From the NCBI GenBank assembly GCA_000310025.1, contig FN649749.1, positions 3,581,767 to 3,645,766 on the forward strand: 64,000 nucleotides of DNA. The letters are read 5' to 3'. A program made the position numbers and the translations under genes. The notes below the pieces were generated by a model, which worked only from the letters and a program-made list of their open reading frames with translations, did not search any database and was not told the origin of the DNA. The stretch is from Ectocarpus siliculosus. Taxonomy: Eukaryota; Sar; Phaeophyceae; Ectocarpales; Ectocarpaceae. Below, piece by piece: positions 40,001 through 52,200 of the stretch (position 1 is the stretch's first letter; every line of letters begins with the position of its first letter).

Positions 40001-43000
40001 CCTCTTCCAGCACACGATTCAGCAGGCCAAACACACAAGACGTGGCACCACCAAGGTCATCGTTACATTCATCACTACTACCACTAGCATCGACATCGTG
40101 CCTGCTGCCATCAACCATCACCGGCACAAGTTGTACCTAAAACGCTAACAGCAGATATGCAACATCAGCCAGACCCATATCACCGCGACATAATGGGATA
40201 CTACGGCACTACAGCGTACCATGGTCTGGAAGTTGAGAAGGGACTGCAGGCGGCCCTGCGAGATCTCCGCCTGGTAGGGGGTGTAGGCCGTGTACCACCC
40301 GGGGTTCTCCAGCATGTTCCGCAGGATGACGGGCGGCACCGTGGTTTCGCTGTACCCCATTCCGATGAAGTTTTTCATCACCTGTCCGGCGTCACCAATC
40401 GTCGTTCGTTGTCGTGGTCGTGGCTGTCATCCTAATGTCCTCACACAAAATGTTTGTCGTAGGTCGTTGATATTACTTTTTGGTCACGGTTCCTGCTGCT
40501 GCTGCTGCTGAGAGACTTTGTTCGCCTATCCTACTTCTTGGCAGAGGCTGTGTCTCTAGAATACGACCATCAGTCGGGTTTCGTGGTGCCAAGATGTATG
40601 TGTGAGATGGACGAAAAGGGTGTCTCACAACCTCTCTTGCTTAACAAAGCTTGCTGAACGCTGAACATTCCTCCCAAACATGAAGAGGTATTATTCCAAC
40701 ACGACTGCATAGGTGCGATCCAAACACAAACAGGAGCTACTCTATTCTTTTCTATCCACCTCCGCCGCTCTTCATAAAAATATATCACCTGGTTCTTGTC
40801 GGCGATCTTCCGGATGGCAGTAAGCGCTTCGCTTTCCGATAGAGCGTCTTCGAGGTCCAGCGGCTGCAGTAGCAGTAGCAGTAGCAGTAGAAAGAGATGC
40901 CATGTAGACAGGCAGGGGGCAAACAGAAACGGCAGGCATGACGCATAAGTTATCTCACGTTGAGGAAGCGCCAACGACAGGCCGAACAACGGTAGCTAGA
41001 GGAGCAAGCCAAGCGACGATAGGGGTGAAAAGCACACAACGGCAGTCGGACCAACCGAGCGAGCGTGGCACAAAGAGGGACTACCAGAGCAAGCGCAACG
41101 TTTATGTTTTATCCGAAAAAACTCCAACAATATTCTGAACCGAAAAAGAAAAAGGAGCTTAACACAAAGTCGTTTTCAAGTTGTCTCGGGTCGCCCTGTC
41201 CTATAGCAGTACCATCTTCGACTTTGCGCATTGCCGACGATGTAGACTAGGTGCGTTGCCGACGTCTCTCTCCAAGAGTTTTCTCTTTGTTGTCTCCACT
41301 TTGAAAAACCGTTCCGGTCTCTGCTCAGCACGGACGGTTCCATCTACTACCCGTACCGGTCCAGCTGAGCATTCCGTGGTCATGGGCGAACCACCCGAAG
41401 AGCGGTACTCCACACTATAAAAAAACAATACAGAAAACTCATCACAGAACATGACCAACAAAAAACCAAAAAGGGACGCGCACCCTGGAAAGCTACCCCA
41501 AACCAGGCACAACAATGTACTCGAGTACCGCCATAGTGCTCCTTGGGGTCGATAGCCACGCACGTACCTCATCGAGACGGATGGAGTGCGGCACCGTGCG
41601 ATCGACGAGGTCGTCCAGCGACTTCACGCCCACGGTCTTCATCATCACCTCCACGTCCGCATCGCTTGGACCGATGTGCCGGCGCGCAAACTAGAACAAG
41701 ACGACCACAGGGGGGGGGACAAAGGCGAACACGGTGGTTCGCTTCAGGTGGAGGGGCACGGGCATCCATCACGTGCAAGGGCATCACCTGCAAAAGCACG
41801 CTTCACCTCTTCTGCGTCCAGTTTCACTCTGATTCAACCACCGGCGGAGAGGAAACCCCCCCCACGTTTGCAGGGGGGGGGATGGGGGGGGGGGTGCGTG
41901 AGTCGGAAGTAATCTCCTCAACCGGCTGCTGCCCTGCGTTGCTGTGTTGCCGTTGCTTTTCCCATGTTATGAAAAAAACATTTCTTAGCAAAGCGTGTAC
42001 AGGAGGCGGTCCTCCACCGCCCTCCCCCTCCCCAATAACAAATACCTACCCTGGTATTGCAACATTACACACCAAACATCGGCCGCAACACTGTCCCCCC
42101 AAAACAATCCGAATCAACGAGGGAGGCCAGACCAGAGAGAAGCCCGGAAAAAGAAAACAAAAAAACACGCACGTGTGCACGGATGCATAGATGCAAACCC
42201 GCAACACGAGCTGCTTGTTGCCGCCAACGCCGCACAGACAAAATGCTGCCTTCCCGCAGCGACTACAGCAGCATACTGCTGTATTATAGTACTCATGTCT
42301 TATGTTGTCGTTGGTCGTACGACTATTATAGCGCAATCGATGGTAACAAAAAAAACGCCCACACACCCTGCGCCTATTGCAGTCTTTAGAAATGGCCGGC
42401 GGTTCAAGGGGGGGTGTAGACGATCTGTAAAACTCCGCACAAGAAGCCCGATAGCTACAAGAGTGATCGATTGTTTCTAAACACAACTATGCGGAATAAG
42501 AGAGATTGGCGTCCGTCCCACGGGTCAGCCCGTAAGAGCGGTCGATGCTACAGCCCATGAGAATACACGCATGCCAACCAATCAGAAGCAAGCTAGCCCC
42601 GAGCGAGAGCTCTAGGTTAGAGGAAACGGGGTCCTTTCCTACACTTCAATTGCTCGCGGAAAGGGCGAAACAAAAAAGCAGGTGAACGCACAGCCGTAGA
42701 GATTACCGCCGTACAGTATTGGTCGGTATTATAGCATACACACCCGCAGACACACCGCTGTTTGTTGATGGGGGCGTAGAGCAGTTTGCATACAAGTGTG
42801 GGCGGGGCAAAACGACGTGACTAAATAACAACATTACGGAGATAGTCTCTAATGCCAAGACGTAGCTGAAATGAAAGTGTGGCAAGGTAATAACCAACGT
42901 ATTTTCAGTCTATTATCTGGTATGTAGGCCGTAAAGGCTCCTGGAGGGGTCTGGGTGAGGCCCTGAGTCACCACATGACTCATACCACCCTTGCGGCATG

Positions 43001-43679
43001 ATTCACCGCATCCTATTGTAGAATGCACATGTAGTACACGGCGGGCTTTACAAGGGTATGAATACTTACAAGCGGCGGAATCGCCACTGAAACAACGTAT
43101 TTTCAGTGTGCTATCTGGTACGATATGGTTGCCAAAAGAGGCCGTAAAGGTTCCTGGAGGGTCTGGCCAAGTCCTTGAGTCACGACATGACTCATGCCAC
43201 CCTTTGCGGCATGATTCACCGCATCGCCTTGTAGAACACGCATGTAAACAATATAGGCGGCGGGATCGCGACCGAATATCCAAGCTCTTTCCGCACGTGC
43301 CGACGATACCCCCTTCGCTGTTTCCGCCGCTGCTGCTATTCTGCCCGTGGGGGTCCACCGGCAGCAGGCAGGATGGCATGGTGGCATAGCACACGCGTCC
43401 CTTAACTCGCCGAGACAACCGCGTTTTCACTGCTGTAATGATCAATGTTTTTGAAATCGAGCCAGCAGATTACAGTCTCGAATCCTTTTTTTTCAACCGA
43501 CGCACTGCTGGATTGATTGAGACTCGTCTTGCTACTGCCGCTGTCTCCTGCATAGACTGCTGTATGCTATTCCTCACCGTGTCCTTGGCGGCAAAGATGT
43601 CATCGGCTGTGGCGGACAGCGGTCTCGTCGAGGCCAGCACCGCGGTCTTCCGCAGCGTGAGCGTTGACTGGAGGGCGGC
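26640..43679 (-). CDS. GLDC: Glycine dehydrogenase (decarboxylating), glycine cleavage system P-protein
   Basis: PLP enzyme of the mitochondrial glycine cleavage complex; it decarboxylates glycine and passes aminomethyl to the H-protein lipoyl arm. Minus-strand exons: 43578-43679, 41568-41690, 40789-40863, 40220-40381, 39620-39699, 38712-38826, 38093-38212, 37423-37541, 36587-36730, 35674-35873, 35199-35341, 34074-34205, 33227-33390, 31953-32247, 31516-31632, 30948-31130, 30211-30360, 29793-29954, 29235-29329, 28442-28516, 27559-27721, 26640-26693. All phases agree, giving 990 residues to TGA. Motifs: [10 protein letters not shown] at the N-side; [78 protein letters not shown]; and [14 protein letters not shown], whose Lys (codon 31038-31040, about residue 728) is the PLP lysine. 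[16 protein letters not shown] lies near the C-terminus. Only the initiating exon is missing. It is divergent from the PLGG1-like gene. Confidence 0.97.
27460..27558 (-). other. In-frame partial duplication of the end of a GLDC exon, with its own donor
   Basis: Directly after the donor of exon 27559-27721, the intron contains a diverged copy of the exon's 3' end. [10 protein letters not shown] followed by MDRNL echoes [10 protein letters not shown] and GDRNL, and both are followed by a GTGAGT donor. The two donors are 99 nt apart, and the 33 intervening codons have no stop. The junction between the copies contains a TTAGGG-like run at 27511-27537. Confidence 0.8.
27511..27537. repeat. Interstitial telomere-like repeat (TTAGGG variants)
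   Basis: About four units: cttagggttagggttagggc then tagggt. It sits exactly between the true exon end and its duplicate, so it may mark a repaired break. Confidence 0.8.
28545..28675. repeat. About 45-bp tandem repeat, nearly three units
   Basis: Units starting near 28551, 28595 and 28642 share gtcacggttcat, catgattcatttgg and tatcatgatgc. They lie in the GLDC intron just upstream of exon 28442-28516. Confidence 0.85.
31757..31782. repeat. (GTGCAT)n repeat
   Basis: Four GTGCAT units in a GLDC intron. Confidence 0.9.
32932..33200. repeat. About 62-bp degenerate tandem array in a GLDC intron
   Basis: Four to five units, each built around gctcatgactaaccc, gtgagacaaaggaggagg and a tattctgg-like spacer. 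They abut the acceptor-distal side of exon 33227-33390. Confidence 0.8.
33493..33700. repeat. About 46-bp minisatellite, four units
   Basis: Units read cgattgttttgtgacgctat followed by cgtcaatcccatcatgggtc; one unit carries an internal partial duplication. The array is in the GLDC intron between exons 33227-33390 and 34074-34205, next to a hairpin. Confidence 0.93.
33712..33795. repeat. Hairpin (inverted repeat, about 32-bp arms)
   Basis: The left arm, 33712-33743, includes actctttgcacactg and tgtgcgttgc. The right arm, 33761-33795, includes gcaacgcaca and gtgtccaaagagt. The loop is about 17 nt. It directly follows the 46-bp minisatellite. Confidence 0.85.
34240..34270. repeat. AGC-rich microsatellite beside a GLDC acceptor
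   Basis: On the minus strand this is a CTG run followed by a GATGATGAT stretch, leading into the acceptor of exon 34074-34205. The tract is unusual for a polypyrimidine region. Confidence 0.85.
34421..34680. mobile_element. Diverged copy of the TGACACAAG MITE family in a GLDC intron
   Basis: The left end reads taccgtacgtgacacaaagt, then accacacccactggaccga and agctcgattactcc. The right side carries the inverted cognate gagctcagaaaaccggtcaa. A ggctccaacgcc block in the middle matches the type copy. It is inserted between exons 34074-34205 and 35199-35341. Confidence 0.7.
42897..43270. repeat. About 195-bp direct tandem duplication
   Basis: Unit 1 starts at 42897 and unit 2 at 43095, each with acgtattttcagt. 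They share ggccgtaaagg, ctcctggaggg/ttcctggaggg, catgactcat and gcggcatgattcaccgcat. They lie in the long 5' intron of GLDC. The internal gcggcatgattcaccgca is partly palindromic. Confidence 0.9.
43578..43679 (-). CDS. GLDC: GLDC presequence exon
   Basis: Thirty-four codons in phase 0 between a CAG acceptor and a GTGAGG donor. The peptide ([19 protein letters not shown] then IFAAKDT) is rich in R, S, T and A without acidic residues in its first half, as in a mitochondrial targeting sequence. It joins in frame to FARRHIGP of the next exon. The ATG must lie in one more exon upstream of 43679, which I could not place with confidence. Confidence 0.7.
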
Positions 43680-44805
43680 CTGTTTTTGTGTCCGAAAGAG
43701 CCAGAGCCAGAGGTGCGATCGGCGAAGAGTCAGGAGATGGTACTGCTGCTGTACAGCAGTTTGACAAAAACGCCAAGAAAAACAAACCTACAATCACAAC
43801 TCTTGGTCAGGAGCACCGGCATTGATATGCATTCGTGGCTGCTTGGGGACAAGCGGCGGGAGGTTCCTTGCTCGTACTCTTTCGGTTTTCGACGAAAACG
43901 TGCACACCCGCCTGGCTGGACTGATCGCTCCCCCAACTTGTTCCTCTCGGCGGGCGTACCACTACTGTCGTCTTCCAAGCCCTCCACCATCAAATATCAA
44001 AATTGAGGTGTGTCGCGGAGCGCTCTACATGCGAGACGGCCGGCTACGAAACCTAATATAGGGGTAGACGGGAGGTGACCGAGCTGCAACGCCGCAGCAG
44101 GAACGGCTGCAAACCTCGTCCTCCATGTGCGTCGTGTGTATGTGTACATACGTTCAACCATTGTTTGTCGCCGAGATCCTGCTGCACACGTACGCGCGGA
44201 ACAAAGCGGGTCGCAACTACACGCAGCTGGTTACAAAGCGCAATCCTTCACGGCCGGCGAGCGAGTGGTGTACAGCACCAACCGCAACCCGTGCGGATCC
44301 GTCCTTCCCTTAGCTCGGCTTTTCCGGCCTATGGGCACAGCTCATGCTTACAGGGGTCGGACAAGGCTACAACCCCGCTGCGAAGTCAGCACAAGAGAGT
44401 GAACTGACAGTTCGGCTACATAGCTCACCCTTCGGGCCGAGATTCTGCCTGCGATCATGTTAGAAGTCTCGCTTGTTGTTCCCTAGCCGCTGCGCCTTGT
44501 ACCCACACAGCTCGCTGCTGATGGTGTAATAAAGCTTGTCAGCGTGACGCGTGCGGGAGATAATGATCCCGGCCAGTTGTGTAATGATGCGTACGCGACA
44601 AAATCTCTCGCCCGCCAGCCCTCGCACACATGGATGCTCAAATAAAAAAAATGAAAAAAACGAAAGGAGGCGTGTTTTAGGCGGCGTGTTTTTTCGTCCG
44701 GGCTGCCTGCTGTGTGCCCGCGGTGCTGTGCCGTTCTCGTGTTGTCATGCAGATAGCGTGTAACAGGTAACGGGGAGAGGGAGGGAACCAGGACGCGCCC
44801 ACACC
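43680..44805. promoter_or_regulatory. Putative shared promoter region between GLDC and the PLGG1-like gene
   Basis: About 1.1 kb separates the most 5' recognised GLDC exon (minus strand) from the candidate first exon of the PLGG1-like gene (plus strand). Both missing initiating exons may also lie here. I see no obvious TATA box or conserved motif. The claim rests only on the head-to-head arrangement. Confidence 0.35.
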
Positions 44806-44940
44806 ATGCCACCACGGCCGCGAGGGGTCGATGCGCACTACGCCATCGCGGCGGTCGCCGTCACGGTGTTGATAAACAGGAGGAAGGACCTCAAGCTCAT
44901 CCCGGGGCTGTTGCATCCGAATGGAGGCAAGACGAAGAAG
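44806..44940 (+). CDS. Candidate upstream exon of the PLGG1-like gene
   Basis: Forty-five codons from an ATG end at a GTGGGT donor in phase 0, which fits the next exon at 46222. The peptide contains a short hydrophobic run (YAIAAVAVTVLI) followed by NRRKDLKLIPGLLHPNGG. The G+C-rich third positions look coding. It lacks an obvious bipartite plastid presequence, so either a further exon precedes it or the model is wrong. Confidence 0.35.
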
Positions 44941-45586
44941 GTGGGTGCGTGTCATGTCATGACATCCAGGACACTGGTATGCAAACAGCCCTAGATCTTG
45001 GTTCAGGAAGCCCTGTGCGTCTACCAGCATGCACGCGCCTTGTGTGAGAGAGTTCGAGGGGTGCTTTGGTGGTGCGGAGAAAAGCATGTGCCATCTCTTG
45101 TACACGAGACGAATTTGAATTTTTGTTGCGTGAGTGCCGGCATCGGTCGACACACACAACATCGGAGAGCGGAGAACGCAGCAGACAGAGTAGCACCTTT
45201 TGTGCTCTACGAACGGAAGGGCGATACTTGTGTATGGCACAGTGCGGGAGGGTCCCCCATAACACACCGCTGCTTAAAGTTAAGATTTCAGGCGGAGTGT
45301 TAATGGGGTCTTGTTGCTTTCGCTCTCTCCCCCAGTACACGTGTGCAGCTATTTACGCGTACAGAGTAGCCTCTCCCCCTCTTCTTGTCGCTGCATGATC
45401 CCGATTCCCGAAAATGCTCAATGACATTTTAACTGGCACATCACCTGCTCTAGACTACATGTACTAGTGATGTCACATGTGTACACCTTCTTCGAATCGA
45501 CAAAAACTACTGAGCAAACATGCATACGTGCCACAACCGCAGTGGAATCTGACTGCAGCAGAGTCTAGACTCCCGTTGTAGGGGAC

Positions 45587-45735
45587 ACAAGATACCACAC
45601 CCCCTGGACCGGACTGAATCTCGACTACCGTTGTATGCGTAAGCGGAGATACGTATGCCACCCCCCAAAACACCGACTTTCAAGGCTAGGTATATGTAGG
45701 TTACTCCACAACCGAGGGGGTGCGGAAAGAGCCTG
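45587..45735. mobile_element. Fragment of the TGACACAAG MITE family
   Basis: One left end (gacacaagataccacacccc then ctggaccg) is followed about 100 bp later by a second left-type internal block (cgactttcaaggct, ttactccacaac). No right terminus is visible. It is probably a nested or truncated copy in the first intron of the PLGG1-like gene. Confidence 0.5.
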
Positions 45736-46221
45736 ATGTTTCATCTGCTGGACAGTTAAATTTCAGAGGTGCGTGAGCGCTCCTAGTTACATTGTAGACT
45801 ACGCCAGGACAGGTGTGAATACATGACGCCTTCAGACGCGGTCGGTCCAGTCTGCGTCTACGTCCGGTATATGCTCATGCTCGGTCGATCTCGGTATGGG
45901 GCGAGGTGTGAGGCGTTCTGCCCCTCCCCCTCGCGCCCTCACCTCTCTCGCGAGGTGTGTGTACTGTATCCTATCCTCTTGGTGCGAGGAGTTTCATCTT
46001 GAGCTTTCGCCTTCCTTCCCCGAGCTGTATCAATGCACGGTATCGAACTGCTCGCCAGATCCGTCGATTCGAAAATCCGAGTGTTGGCCTACTTTCGTTT
46101 CTCAACCGCAACGATGTGTGGAGTACCAGGTACAGGTGTATCCAATCCCTGGAAGTTGTAGTGCTCGCCACGTTCGAGGTACCGATGGTTCGAAACACCT
46201 CGTTATCCCACTTCAATCCAG

Positions 46222-49200
46222 ATGCTTATCGGCACCGGGGGCATCTTCGTGTTCGAGCAAGTCGTGAGGAAGGCGCTGGCCAAGGCGGGTATCAAGCTTC
46301 CCTCTTCCCTCGTGTCCATGGTGTTGGCCTTCATCCTGCTCAAGGTGTGTGTGTGTGAGTTTGGACGTTGCACGTTGTCCTAGAGAAACAAGATTGAATG
46401 CTCTGCGTCGTCGGCTGGCCGATTGTGGTATGCTTGCTTCAGGGGACCCAAGAACGCGATTCGATTGCTTTCCCCCCTACTAGCCCGCGTCCTGTTTGTC
46501 GGCGGTATCAATTGCTGTGAGTAGGCCGGATTCAAGGGTTCAAAGCGCTCGCAAGAAAAATGCGCACAACACGATTCCGTAGCGTCCCTGGTGCGGCAGA
46601 TGTGTCTCTTCCCTACGCAGAGGTTATTGCAGTGGACAATGTGCGTGGCGCTGTCAGGATTTACCCATTTACCCGTGGCCGAGTGAGGTTACCATCAGCC
46701 CCGAAGGGACAAAAATGCTTGACCACCCCCGCCCTCCCGCGTCTGTCTGCTGTCCTGTGTCACCGCCACACTCTTGCACCTCTGTATTGTTCAACCGCCC
46801 GACCAATGGTTGCCTACATGTAGACACCGCCCTTCTTTCCACGGCAGAAACACGTCCCGCTTGCTCTGACCCCTTCACTTCACGTCCGCGCTCGCTTGCT
46901 TGCGACCACGACAATACCCACACCCATTTATTAAGGCGTACGAGTCGTCGAATGGCAAGGAGGAGGCGGACAAGGCCGCAGACTACTTCGGCCCCGCGGT
47001 GGAGCACCTGGGGAAGTGGATGCCCCTCTACCTGGCTCCCCCGCTTATCGTCCTTCCGAACGCCCTCTCGGAGGTGAGGTTGGACCGCTGGTCGCTGCCG
47101 CCTGTACCATGTGCGTGCTTCGATGTATCTCTGTTTTGGAGGCTCGGTTAGGCATGGTGTTGCCTATGTGCGGTTGTTGGGGTGTACTGATTGGCGATCG
47201 TGTAGGTCGCAGGGCGCACCGAATTTTACCCGGCATTGTAAGGACCATACGTGTGCAAGCGTGAGTACAGCAGTAGATCAATGGTCCCTATGCTGTGCTC
47301 CCAAACAGAGTGGTGTACTATATCCAACATTCTTTGATCGATGTGTTGACCGTGGTACGCGACTCGCCCGGCCGAGCGTGGGCCCTCTGTCCTGTTATAA
47401 TCGTCCCACCTATCCACCCGAAGTGGTAACTAAAAACACGTTCGATCGTTACACTTGTCTAGTGTTTTGAAGTATTATAGTTCTCAACCGCGACCGTGCG
47501 TGGCGATCCGTGCTCTTGTTCGGTGTTCCATATTCCACGCAGGTGAAGGGTGCGGCGATGTGGGCACGACTGGGGGGCGTGCACGTGGTGGGTTGGGCGC
47601 TGTCGATTCTGTCCACCGCAGCCGTCGCCAAGGCCACCCAGGTAACCGGAGTCCCGCCGATGTTGGACTTGGTACAGCGCAAGTTGTGCGCATAGGACCA
47701 CCCGAGCAGGGAACTATGCATAGCTGGCTCGGCGCATTTTGCTGACCCGTTGGTTCAGCGCGGAATATTTCGCAGTTTTTGCAGAGAGAGTGAAGATTTC
47801 TGACGGAGACAGATAGGGAGTTAAGGCATCACGGGGGGCGTACGGTCGGCCAAATCACAAAGATATTCACGTCCGATGCAATCGTGGTACGTCCGTTGTA
47901 TCCTAGCTTACGACGGCCACAATCCAAGCCGCAACTTGGTCACTTATTTCCGGTGTTCCTCGTATCAGTATCAATAGCTGGAGGAAGAAATAACCACCCT
48001 TCCCGTGGAAAACTCGCGCTATTCATTCGAATGGTTGAACAAAACTAAATAGTGATTGAAGGAGTTCATATTTCATAGCCATTATTCCACCGCTCTTGGA
48101 ACGCCATTCGTGGGAAGGGGATTTGGTACTGCAAGATTTTACGTGGCATAGTATGGGAATAACCGTCAAAGAGCGCCCGGGCGTTGGTGGGTGAGCCCTT
48201 GATGGGCCAGAGATATCGCTGGGTCGACGAAGAGGTGCGCTGTCAATGACGTTGTCGTGGGTACGGTCGCACATGAATCTGTGCCTTCCCGGTAGACTGC
48301 ACCACAATTCTCATTCCTGTCCACATCCCTGTAATAACCAGAACGCCAGCGACGCGTCGAAGCCGCCCGGCGCTGGAGGCGAGGTGAGCACGGGGGGCTT
48401 CGCAGAAGCCGTCCCCGCGGAGCCTGTGGGCGGGGTGCAGGACGCCGCCGCCGTGGGCGACATGAGCGGGGAGGGTGCCGGTTGTGACACGAGTGCTGCG
48501 GCTACCGGGGAGGAGGGAGGGGCCAAGGTTAAGAGCAAGGTGAAGCTTAGGAGGCATGCCGGGGGTGCTTTCATTTTTTGCATGCCTTAGCGGTCAGACC
48601 ATTCGCCGCGCGTCCTCGAGAGGACGTGGTGGGTTGGGGGACAGACAACATCCCCACGTTATGATCACATATTCTGTTATAGGCGCGGGAAGCGTCCGGG
48701 TTTTCCCTCTCGGCGTTGGCCACATTGACCCCCAGCAAGCCTGCTCCAAAAGCATCAGGGGCCGTTTCCACCCACCGACGTGTTTCATTTTATCATCCAC
48801 TCCTCAAGAGCCGTAAACCACGTCGGATGGGAGACGGTGTCGACCATTGTTTTGCGGTAGATGTACCGTGGAGTGCATTCGCCACGAACCGATGGTCGAC
48901 ACCGTCTCCTATCCTGTGTGGTTTCCGGCTCTCTGGTTGATGAGAGGATGAGACACTACTGTCACTCACTGACGTGTTGCATGTTTTCATCCTACTCTTT
49001 CAAGAGTCATAAACCACGTAGTATATGAGACAGTGTCGACCATCGCTTTGCGGTGGATGTACCGGGAAGTTCATTCGCCGCGAAGCGAGTGTCGGGCCTG
49101 CCCCGTATCTCACGTGGTTTCCGCCTCTTGGGGGAGATGAGAGGATGAAACTCGTCGGTGAGTGGACGCGGCCCCGGATGCTTGTGGTGCTTATCGTGCT

Positions 49201-52200
49201 AAATAGTCCCCAAGAGTCCAACCTGTGCCTCCAGCACGGCACGTGCGTAACACGCGTCTCCTGCTCTAGAACAGAACAGCACATGCATGTCCAAGAAAAC
49301 CACGTAGGGCACGGGACCGGGAGTCCCCCTTTCGAACTTCGGCACTGCCGTCGGCGTTGGTGTTGGGGCGGGGTTCCCTCCAAGCCTAGGTATCTTCCAA
49401 CTACGGAGCCATGTAGTCCACTGTGCTTCTCGTCCTGGTTGGTCAGAACGTACACGCTTCCGGCGTTCACCTGCCGCCAACGAAGTCGTTGCTTGCCGAC
49501 CCCGGCATTGTTGCGCGTTTAAAGTGTGCTGCGCCTTGTCCCTCCTGTCCTAGATTGGGAGCGGGTCGACGCCGCCGCAGTAACTCGTTCGTCCGGAGGC
49601 GGGGGACGTGTTGTACTTTTTTATTGGTCTGGGTGGGACGTAATCGTATCGCGGGTATCTGTTTGTGTGGCTTGGGTACCCACGATATGATTCTACTGCT
49701 GTGATGTGATGTGATGTGATGTGATATCTCATACGTTGGGTATCATGTGAGATGATTGCATTGGTAGGGTGATCATGTCGTGGGCAACCCGTGATATGAC
49801 TACTCCAGGGGACCCGCATATATTACAGAGGGGGTACGTACCCCCTTCTGAGAGACACGCAGGCTTACGGCGGGGGGCAGTAAGGGGTGCGCCTACATCG
49901 GCCCTACCCCCAATATGATAACTTAGCCGTGTAACCATTTCATGGGTAGGTCCCTTGACTTGATTGTAGACTGGAGAGCTCTCATGGAGGTGATAGACTA
50001 AAATAAACAATCGAGTAACAACCCACGATAATGCTTGCTTACCCGAGTAGTGATGATAGTGACGGTAGGGGCGAGGTTGAAAGCAGACGGAGGGCGGTGA
50101 GGTGGGGCGAGGGGGGGAACGCGGAAGAGACATCGTCTTAAGGCTGCCCGGACTCCAACAAATACCCCCCCACACCCTACTTCGCCTCGCGTCTTCGCGG
50201 TGCCCCTGAAACGAACAACCATGATCAGGAGGAGAAGGCCGCGGACATGCGGAAGGCCTGGGCGGTGATCACCGCGGCCACGTACGCGCTTCTGCCGTGG
50301 TGCGAGGAGGGGCCGGCGGCGGTGAGCACGACCGTCCTGTCCCTCTTGCACGCGAATGCGCTGCCCCCCGGCGTGAAGAAGGTGAGCCCGAGGCCCACAT
50401 GCCTCGACTGAGTTCGAACGCGAATTTGAATGAATCATGGCGCTTCTAGAAGGATATTCTGTTTCTTAGAGCTGGGCTGTCGTCTCTTCAGAAAATGTGA
50501 TTTGTCTCCTTTCCAGGTGGCCTACGGGAGGGTGTGTGTTCTGTGCCTTTCTAACGCTGCGCCGTGGCGTACGAAAGACTAGCTATATCATAGAGTGGTG
50601 GGAACGCACAACTACCGTGGAATGGGTTGAGTTTTAAGGGTGGGGTGCGTGAGGTCGTTCGGTGTATGGTGCTGTAGCGTCTGCTATGCAGAGGTGTTCC
50701 TTGTGGGAAAATAGTGGCCTCCAAGATCTACAAACGGTTTCCCACCGAAAACGTGTTCTGTTGTACCAGTTTATTTTGCGGTCGAGGGTGGATGGCGTGA
50801 ATGTTCGACGTTGCTATCCGGTCGTGTTGTTGTGGTTGTTGCTTGTGGAGTACTGCTGTACCCCTTGCCGCCGCGTTGCTTGCAAGAGGATGGTTTGTGT
50901 GAGAAGTTAGTAACCCTATCCCCTGGCACGTCGTATGTGTACGTCGACCTCGGTCTCTTGCGGGTGAGAGCATGCATATCTTGCACCCATATTGGTGGTC
51001 TACAGTCTTATCTTTCTTCAACAGACTCGGCTTATTCTCTCTTCATATTTTTGTCCCCATTTTGCGTTTGGTTCCTAGCTAGAACTGTGTACCCTTTTTG
51101 GGGTAGTTTTTCCTGTGACTACGGAAGTTTTGTCCTGTGACTACGGAAGGCGCCGGAGTCAGTTGGACCAGTACGGATATCAGAAGGTACAGAGTAGAGA
51201 CCGTAACGTTTTTTTCATGTGGAGACAAGAAGAAGCAGAACAACAACATCACCACCGCCACCACCACCACCAAAAAACAACAAACACAACATCATTCCCC
51301 CCCTGCGTATCGCCGGGCCTCTTCCTCGTCTGCCATGTCTTCGGAGATCAGATCTTGCACCCGCTGGTGGTCTGCAGCCTCATCACCGGCGGCGCTTCGT
51401 ACGGCCTGGGGGCTGCGAGAGATCTGCCCCTCAAGGCCGCGCTCGAAGGTGAACGAGCACTTGGCTTGGCTTGCCTGGCGCTCCTCCTCTTCCTCCTCGT
51501 CAGCGATGCGATACGATGGATGCGTTTTACAGATCTAGGCGACGGCGAGGTTGCGTGAGAACCCGCCACCCGCGGGTCCATTTCTCGTAGGAACCAGTTT
51601 TTTCTCCGTCTCAGATTCAAGGATTATCGACTGGTGTTGTTGTTGTTGTTGTTGATGTCGAGACAAAAGCGCGGCGGACGGCGGCTACAACTGCTGTGAC
51701 AACCGACAGCAAGACGAATTTCGATCTAATCTGCCAGTTCCACCAACGCCGTGCTGGGCTATGTTGTTGGCGTGTCATGCCAACCTACCCCTTCAAAAGG
51801 CGGCATAGCCGCACACATGCATTCTGCCGCCCTGTCTCCTACTTCTGTCTCTTTTTTTTTTCCAAGGCACCAAGCCGCGGCTCCTCTCCCGTCTGCGGCA
51901 CTGTCTATTTACGTCATTTACGCAGACCCAATACGTTTGTTTTCAAGCAAACATACCTTCTTTAGATTCTGCGGCACATGTCGAGATGCCTGCACGGCCT
52001 TACCCGAATATACTTACGAACGCCCCCCTTCGCCCGAGATTGCCGACGTACGCAGCACGCCGAACAAATACGTCGTCCCTATCCGTGGTGTCCCGTGTTT
52101 TTGTGTTGTGTTTGTGGTGCGAAGGCTATTTCCCGAAGGCGGGCATGGTCTCCGGCGGTGCAGGGGACTTGTTCTTCGGAGTCCTGAACGCCTCCTGCTG

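Noticed and set aside
43438-43510. Possible sixth copy of the TGACACAAG MITE
   Set aside because: Only a short tttgaaatcgagccag resemblance; no terminal repeat.
43438-43764. 108-codon plus-strand frame as first exon of the PLGG1-like gene
   Set aside because: It is antisense to the GLDC presequence exon, which has proper splice sites and joins in frame to FARRHIGP.
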